From assembly GCA_028280915.1 (NCBI GenBank), contig JANQKX010000525.1, positions 1-10,072 on the forward strand: a stretch of DNA of 10,072 nt. The letters run 5' to 3'. The stretch comes from Kiloniellaceae bacterium (lineage in GTDB: Bacteria > Pseudomonadota > Alphaproteobacteria > Kiloniellales > Kiloniellaceae). The position numbers were made by a program, and so were the translations under genes. The notes below the pieces were generated by a model. It was not told the DNA's origin. It saw only the letters and a list, made by a program, of their open reading frames with translations, and searched no databases. Positions 6,441 to 10,072 of this stretch are shown piece by piece (the stretch's first letter is position 1; the number at the start of each line of letters is the position of its first letter).

Positions 6441-6539
6441 ATGGCGCCGGTCCCGCACGGAAGACCCGCTCTATACTTTTATGAGTTAGAGCGAAACTAC
6501 AGGCCAGGTGCGCTCGCACCTGATCTGTGTTTGCTTTAG
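6441..6539 (+). CDS. Possible 32-aa leader or small ORF upstream of the HD gene
   Basis: An ATG at 6441 lies ten bases after a purine-rich AGGGGGAG. It opens a 33-codon frame ending TAG at 6537-6539, 41 bases before the HD-protein start. The peptide begins MAPVPHGRPALYFYELERNY and ends in DLCLL. Both inverted repeats of this intergenic region fall inside it, as expected for a leader peptide with attenuator-like folding, but there is no long run of one regulatory amino acid. Without homologues it could easily be chance. Confidence 0.22.
   Translation: MAPVPHGRPALYFYELERNYRPGALAPDLCLL
6467..6493 (+). repeat. Imperfect inverted repeat, 10-bp arms, overlapping a TATACT box
   Basis: CGCTCTA plus ACT (6467-6477, one bulged T at 6474) pairs with AGT plus TAGAGCG (6484-6493) around a TTTATG loop. 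It could be an RNA hairpin or a regulator site. TATACT at 6472-6477 resembles a sigma70 -10 box (five of six), but no acceptable -35 was found 16-18 bases upstream. It lies 88 bases before the HD-protein start codon. Confidence 0.5.
6505..6522 (+). repeat. Perfect 8-bp inverted repeat (operator or hairpin)
   Basis: CAGGTGCGCTCGCACCTG is a perfect palindrome of two 8-base arms around a central CT. A two-base centre is too small for a stable RNA loop unless the inner pairs open. That makes a dimeric DNA-binding protein site at least as likely as a hairpin. No T tract follows, so it is not a terminator for lptG. It sits 58 bases before the proposed HD-protein start. Confidence 0.55.
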
Positions 6540-6580
6540 CGCGGGTGGCGGAAAAAGCAATCGAAGAGGCAAGTGACGTC

Positions 6581-7102
6581 ATGGGTACGTCGGAGAAAAT
6601 GCGTTTGGCCCGGGAGATGTGCAAAAAGTGGCATCATGGCCAACTGCGGAAGTACACCCACGAGCCCTACCACGTGCACCCTTTCGAGGTGGCCCAGATT
6701 CTGGCCTCGATCGGGGCCGGCGAGGACGTGCAGATCGCCGGCCTGCTCCATGACGTGATCGAAGACTGCGCCGTGACCAAGGCCGAAATCGCGGCACTCT
6801 TCGGGGACCGGGTGGCCGATTTGGTGGATATGGTCAGCGATGTCAGCCGGCCGGAAGACGGCAATCGCAAGGTTCGCAAGGCCATGGATCGGGACCATCT
6901 GGCACGGGCGGACGCGGACGGACAGACCATCAAGCTGGCGGACCTGATCAGCAATTCCAAGAGCATCGCGGAACACGACCCCTGCTTCGCCAAAGTCTAC
7001 ATGGCGGAAATAAGGGACCTGCTGCGGGTTCTGACCCGGGGCCACGCGGGCCTGTATGACCAGGCCAGCCGCATCGTCGCCGACTACGTGATCGGCTCGT
7101 AA
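6581..7102 (+). CDS. Stand-alone HD-domain hydrolase of the SpoT/MESH1 type
   Basis: This 173-aa protein consists of essentially one HD domain, as in small alarmone hydrolases and the hydrolase half of RelA/SpoT proteins. Visible motifs are GQLRKYTHEPYHVHP (about 20-34, with His33 as likely metal ligand), the HD pair His57-Asp58 in LLHDVIED, and IKLADLISN (117-125, with Asp121 as the last metal ligand). No synthetase, TGS or ACT domain is present. The probable reaction is Mn2+-dependent removal of the 3'-pyrophosphate of (p)ppGpp, though related HD4 proteins may act on other nucleotides. The frame stays open upstream to a GTG at 6527; I chose ATG 6581 because family homology starts right after it and AGAGG lies 11 bases upstream. 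Its 3' end overlaps the convergent dehydrogenase gene by 19 bases. Two inverted repeats upstream suggest regulation. Confidence 0.85.
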   Translation: MGTSEKMRLAREMCKKWHHGQLRKYTHEPYHVHPFEVAQILASIGAGEDVQIAGLLHDVIEDCAVTKAEIAALFGDRVADLVDMVSDVSRPEDGNRKVRKAMDRDHLARADADGQTIKLADLISNSKSIAEHDPCFAKVYMAEIRDLLRVLTRGHAGLYDQASRIVADYVIGS

Positions 7103-7800
7103 CGGTAGTTGACCATCATCTCGGGCACCGAGGCGGTGTTGGGCAGGGCCAGCGCCGTGGCGACCAGGGCGGCCACGTCCTCCGGCTGGGTCATCTTTTC
7201 CGGGTCCAGGTCGGTCAAGGCATAGGCCATGTCGGTGGCCACGTAGCCGGGGCAGATGGCCGTGGCACGGATACCATGGTCCCAGCCGTCGTGGCGGATC
7301 TGCTCGGTGAGCCCGGCCATGGCGTACTTGGTGAGGGAATAGCCCATCAGATTGCCGGCGATGCGCTTGCCCGACATGGAGGCCATGTTGACCACCCGGC
7401 CGCTCCCGCTGGCCTTCAAATGGGGCCAGGCCTGCCGCACCAGGTGCACGGGGGCCTTCACGTTCACCTGCCACATGGCGTCCAGCTCGGACTCGTCCTC
7501 CGCGCCCTCGAGGCGCACATCGCGCAGAATGCCCGCGTTGTTGACCAGGCCGTCCAGGCGGCCGTGCTCGGCGATGGTGGCGCTCACCCAGGCCGCCGCC
7601 GCGGCCGGGTCGTGGGCATCGTAGACATGCAGGGAGACCCGGCCGCCCACGCGCTGTCCGACGACACCTTCCAGCGCCGAGAGGTCGCGCCCGCCCAAGC
7701 TCAGGTGATAGCCCAAGTCATGCAGGTGGTGCGCGATCTTCAAGCCCATGCCCCGGCTGGCGCCGGAGACCATGACCACCCGTCCCCGTGGATCCAACAT
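7084..7800 (-). CDS. Short-chain dehydrogenase/reductase (SDR family)
   Basis: This is an NAD(P)-dependent oxidoreductase of 238 aa, the classical SDR length. The cofactor motif SGASRGMG is at 12-19, NNAG at 87-90, and the structural Asn at 113. The catalytic set is Ser141, Tyr154 and Lys158 (YSLTK), with the standard 13-residue Ser-Tyr interval. CPGYVATDM (183-191) is the usual PG motif. An Arg at 16 within the glycine motif and 'GGRD' (36-39) after beta-2 lean towards NADP(H), by family rules. The substrate cannot be read from the sequence. The start is supported by AGAAGG three bases before the ATG. The gene follows the Bax-inhibitor gene on the same strand, but a strong terminator lies between, so it probably has its own promoter, which I could not identify. 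Its end overlaps the HD-protein gene tail to tail. Confidence 0.93.
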   Translation of the reverse strand: MLDPRGRVVMVSGASRGMGLKIAHHLHDLGYHLSLGGRDLSALEGVVGQRVGGRVSLHVYDAHDPAAAAAWVSATIAEHGRLDGLVNNAGILRDVRLEGAEDESELDAMWQVNVKAPVHLVRQAWPHLKASGSGRVVNMASMSGKRIAGNLMGYSLTKYAMAGLTEQIRHDGWDHGIRATAICPGYVATDMAYALTDLDPEKMTQPEDVAALVATALALPNTASVPEMMVNYRYEPIT

Positions 7801-7862
7801 TTGCCTTCTCTCCCCAAAAAAACATCACCGCCTTTTGCCCGGGGGCGCCAAGCATTGGTGAT

Positions 7863-7898
7863 AAAAAAGGCCCGAGACCAAGTAGTCCCGGGCCTTTT
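7863..7898 (-). terminator. Strong hairpin terminator after the Bax-inhibitor gene
   Basis: GGCCCG (7869-7874) pairs with CGGGCC (7889-7894), and GAC (7876-7878) with GTC (7885-7887). There is one A/C mismatch and a 6-nt loop. The flanking A6 and T4 extend the stem and give U tracts in both directions. Leftward the tract is six U residues, right for ending the Bax-inhibitor transcript whose stop codon is about 20 bases away. Rightward it could also stop read-through. Confidence 0.88.
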
Positions 7899-7918
7899 CG
7901 AACAGACTGTTCTAGCCC

Positions 7919-8638
7919 TTATTCGCGGGCAACGCCGAAGAGCTGCAGCAGCCAGATGAACATGGTCACGAAGCTGCCGTAAAGCATGAAGGCGCCGAAG
8001 ATGGACTTGCGGGTCTGCACCTCGCCCGCGTCACCCTCGTAATAAAGGTTCTTGATCATCTGGGTCTCATAGGCGGTCAGGCCGGCAAAGACCAGCACCA
8101 CCACGATCGACAGCAAGAGCTGGAAGATCGGGCTCGCCAGGAAGATGTTGACCACGATCGCCAGCAGGATGCCGATGGTCGCCATGGCCAGGAAGGTCCC
8201 CATGGGCGCCAAATCCTTCTTGGTGGTATAGCCGTAGAGGCTCACCCCGGCGAAGGCCGCGGCGGTGATGAAGAACACCCGGACGATGGATTCGCCCGTG
8301 TAGGCATAGAACATGGGTGCCAGAAGCGCGCCCCACATGGCCGCGTAAACCCAGAAGACCGCGTGGGCCACCCCCGGGCTCTTGGTCATGATGATGCGCG
8401 GCGCCACAAAGCCCGACAGCAAGATGCCGCCGAACAGCACCCATTTTAGCGGGCCGGCGAAAATGGCCTGCATCAGCGCCGGCTGATTGGCCACGACGAG
8501 GGCGACGATGCCGGTGAAGGCCACGCCCAGAGACATATAATTATAGACCCCAAGCATGTACTTGCGCAGGCCGACGTCAATGTCGGCGCCTTGCACCTGG
8601 GCCTGGGTCACTGTTCTGCGTTCAGGTCCAAAAGCCAT
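7919..8638 (-). CDS. Bax inhibitor-1 / YccA family membrane protein
   Basis: This is an integral inner-membrane protein of 239 aa with about seven hydrophobic helices (roughly 33-52, 65-83, 90-112, 117-137, 146-168, 171-189, 213-235) and a hydrophilic N-terminus of about 25 residues. The N-terminal 'LRKYMLGVYNYMSLGVAFTG' and 'GLTAYETQMIKNLYYEGD' before the last helix are family signatures. In the bacterial homologue YetJ the family forms a pH-dependent Ca2+ leak with a di-aspartate sensor. Here the usual 'AYDTQ' reads AYETQ (Glu191), and the usual 'LYLDF' reads LYGSF (Ser222), so the sensor pair is altered. The start is supported by AGGAGAGG at ideal distance. A sigma70-like promoter candidate lies upstream and a strong terminator downstream, suggesting a single-gene transcript. 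In bacteria the role is unsettled (stress, FtsH-linked quality control or ion leak). Confidence 0.95.
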   Translation of the reverse strand: MAFGPERRTVTQAQVQGADIDVGLRKYMLGVYNYMSLGVAFTGIVALVVANQPALMQAIFAGPLKWVLFGGILLSGFVAPRIIMTKSPGVAHAVFWVYAAMWGALLAPMFYAYTGESIVRVFFITAAAFAGVSLYGYTTKKDLAPMGTFLAMATIGILLAIVVNIFLASPIFQLLLSIVVVLVFAGLTAYETQMIKNLYYEGDAGEVQTRKSIFGAFMLYGSFVTMFIWLLQLFGVARE

Positions 8639-8691
8639 CGAAAACCTCTCCTTGGTGGTATTTGTTGCTTCGTATGGAATACGCCTGCCAC

Positions 8692-8720
8692 AATATTGGG
8701 ATTATTTCCGCCTGAATCAA
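8692..8720 (-). promoter_or_regulatory. Candidate sigma70-type promoter for the Bax-inhibitor gene
   Basis: On the leftward strand, TTGATT (complement of 8715-8720) and AATATT (complement of 8692-8697) are separated by exactly 17 bases, each matching four of six consensus positions. Transcription would begin near 8685, giving a 5' leader of about 47 bases before ATG at 8638, with AGGAGAGG properly placed in it. The surrounding 8639-8808 stretch is the most AT-rich intergenic DNA in the window and contains no gene. Confidence 0.45.
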
Positions 8721-8808
8721 CTGTTTTTGGTACCGCAGCGGTCCGCCAACGGCCGAAAAGTTCATCCATAAGTGACAGTTTTGTAAAGATTTTTTGCCGA
8801 GTTTAGAG

Positions 8809-10072
8809 TTATTCGTTGCGCAACAGGGGCGCGGCCTTCTGGCTCAGGGCCCGCAAGGTGCCCAGATAACCCAGGAAAACGGTCATCAAACTGGCCAAAA
8901 GCGCGGTCCAAATCACCACCCATGGCAAGAAGACAAAGGCCAAATCCATGATCTCGGTCAGCACCAGATAAGCCACCACCGAGCCCAGCACCGCCGCGAT
9001 CGCCGCCGTCACCAAGCCCAAGAGGCCATACTCCAGCAAAAAGGTGCCCGTGATCCCGGCCCGGGTCGCGCCCAGCACCTTGAAGACCACCGCGTCATAG
9101 ATCCGCCGGTGGTGCTCCGCCGCCACGGCGCCGGCCAGGACCAGGCCGCCCGCCAGGATGGCCAGGGCCGCGATGCCCCTGACCGCCGTGCCGATCTGGG
9201 CGACCAGGGCAGCCACCTGGGCCAAGGCCTCTTTCACCCGGATCGCGGACACGTTCAGGAACTGGTCGGTCACGGCGATCTCCAGGGCATCCTCGATCTC
9301 CGGGTCGGTCTTGACCGCGGCGATGTGGCTTTGCGGCGCCCCTTCCAGCAGGCCGGGGGAGAACACCATGACAAAGTTAATGGTCAGCGCCGACCAGTCG
9401 ATCACCCGCAGATTGGCGATGGTCACGTCGAATTCACGGCCCAGGACGTTGATGGTCAGCTGATCGCCCGGCACCAAGTCCAGCGCTTCCCCCACCTCGG
9501 CGTCCAGGGACACCAGGGGCGCCCCGTCGTAATCGGCGGGCCACCACTCGCCGGCCGCCAGCTCCGCGTCGGCGATGGGCGCGCGGGTCCAGGTCAGGCC
9601 CCGGTCGCCCCGGAAGATCCACTCCACCTCGGGCGGGATGTCCAGTTCCGACGGCAGCTTGCCGTCCACCTTGGCGATGCGGCCCCGCAGCATGGGCACG
9701 CGGGTCAGGTCCCGGGTGCCCTCGAAATTGCCCACCAAGGTGTCGAAAGCTTCCACCTGATCGGGCTGGATGTCGATGAAATAGAACCCCGGCGCTTCCT
9801 CGGGCATGGATTCCCGCACTTGCTGAGACAGATTGCCCTCGATCAACGCGATGGCGACCAGCAAGGTCAGGCCCAGCCCCAGGGACATGATCACCGAGGC
9901 GGTGGGCGCGCCCGGGCGGTAGAGATTGGCCAAGGCCAACCGCAGGACCGGCTGGCGCGGCCGCCCCATGCGCCGGGCGGCCCAAATCATGACTTGCGCG
10001 GTCAAGCGGAACAACACGAAGGTGCCGACCGCCCCGATCACGAAAAAGGCGGCCAGCCAGGGATAGCTCGCC
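8809..10072 (-). CDS. FtsX/YbbP-type ABC transporter permease, C-terminal half (5' end outside window)
   Basis: The frame is open to the right edge (upstream codons read ASYPWLAAFF before the first GTG at 10041), so the gene is truncated by the window. About 420 C-terminal residues are seen of a protein that in this family is usually 800-850 aa. The visible part begins with a membrane segment. It then has 'RLALANLYRPGAPTASVIMSLGLGL', the start of the second permease module, and a long periplasmic MacB-like region of about 220 residues. It ends in three closing membrane helices with the FtsX signature 'FKVLGATRAGITGTFLLEY'. These proteins pair with a LolD/YbbA-type ATPase, normally encoded just upstream, here beyond the right edge. 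Proposed roles are envelope lipid or lipoprotein handling. It ends in TAA at 8809-8811, after a GTTGCGCAAC palindrome (8815-8824). No T-rich terminator was found. Confidence 0.92.
   Translation of the reverse strand, partial: ASYPWLAAFFVIGAVGTFVLFRLTAQVMIWAARRMGRPRQPVLRLALANLYRPGAPTASVIMSLGLGLTLLVAIALIEGNLSQQVRESMPEEAPGFYFIDIQPDQVEAFDTLVGNFEGTRDLTRVPMLRGRIAKVDGKLPSELDIPPEVEWIFRGDRGLTWTRAPIADAELAAGEWWPADYDGAPLVSLDAEVGEALDLVPGDQLTINVLGREFDVTIANLRVIDWSALTINFVMVFSPGLLEGAPQSHIAAVKTDPEIEDALEIAVTDQFLNVSAIRVKEALAQVAALVAQIGTAVRGIAALAILAGGLVLAGAVAAEHHRRIYDAVVFKVLGATRAGITGTFLLEYGLLGLVTAAIAAVLGSVVAYLVLTEIMDLAFVFLPWVVIWTALLASLMTVFLGYLGTLRALSQKAAPLLRNE

Noticed and set aside
6536..7474. 312-codon leftward frame across the HD and dehydrogenase genes
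   Set aside because: Overlaps two well-supported genes in another frame and has no domain-like pattern.
8815..8824. GTTGCGCAAC palindrome as a terminator of the permease gene
   Set aside because: It is inside the coding end, has no loop, and no U tract follows on the leftward strand.
1..10072. Search for CRISPR arrays, tRNA genes, insertion-sequence ends, toxin-antitoxin pairs or a defence island
   Set aside because: No regularly spaced repeats, cloverleaf-like sequence, transposase motifs or recognisable defence domains were seen on either strand; recQ here looks like the ordinary chromosomal helicase.

Overview
The window looks like a GC-rich chromosomal segment of an alphaproteobacterium, probably a member of the Rhodospirillales. 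The clues are a DUF2336 protein (a family largely confined to alphaproteobacteria), the type of LptG and Bax-inhibitor proteins present, and the third-position G/C bias of the genes. I see no tRNA, rRNA, CRISPR array, insertion sequence or phage gene. The content is mostly housekeeping and conserved accessory genes, and no multi-gene defence or biosynthetic system is evident.

Left part (1-1600). The 3' end of a DUF2336 gene reads rightward off the left edge. A 194-base non-coding stretch with a leftward intrinsic terminator follows. Next comes a leftward 53-aa helical small gene with a very strong Shine-Dalgarno sequence, and then a leftward LEA-type-2 (WHy domain) lipoprotein gene.

Centre left (1599-5119). 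A full-length RecQ helicase gene (helicase core, zinc module, RQC, HRDC) reads leftward, and the lipoprotein gene follows it by 47 bases, so the two may be co-transcribed. Divergent from recQ is a 72-aa single-pass membrane protein of unknown function. After it comes an M24 'pita-bread' metalloenzyme. The spacing of its metal ligands and its extra Tyr/Asp pair resemble the DMSP lyase DddP more than a classical Xaa-Pro aminopeptidase.

Centre right (5219-7800). LptG, the inner-membrane permease of the LPS export machine, stands here without its usual partner gene lptF immediately upstream. A 204-base intergenic region holds two clean inverted repeats and a possible 32-codon leader ORF. It precedes a stand-alone HD-domain protein of the SpoT/MESH1 type, a likely small alarmone hydrolase. 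The end of that gene overlaps by 19 bases the end of a convergent short-chain dehydrogenase gene.

Right part (7801-10072). A strong hairpin terminator ends a leftward Bax-inhibitor-1/YccA family membrane protein gene, which has a plausible sigma70-like promoter. This Bax-inhibitor protein carries changes at both positions of the family's di-aspartate pH/Ca2+ sensor. The right edge holds the C-terminal half of a large FtsX/YbbP-type ABC transporter permease, read leftward and cut by the window edge.

The genes do not form one pathway. A loose theme is envelope and stress (LptG, LEA lipoprotein, Bax inhibitor, YbbP-type permease, alarmone hydrolase), but that grouping is inference.
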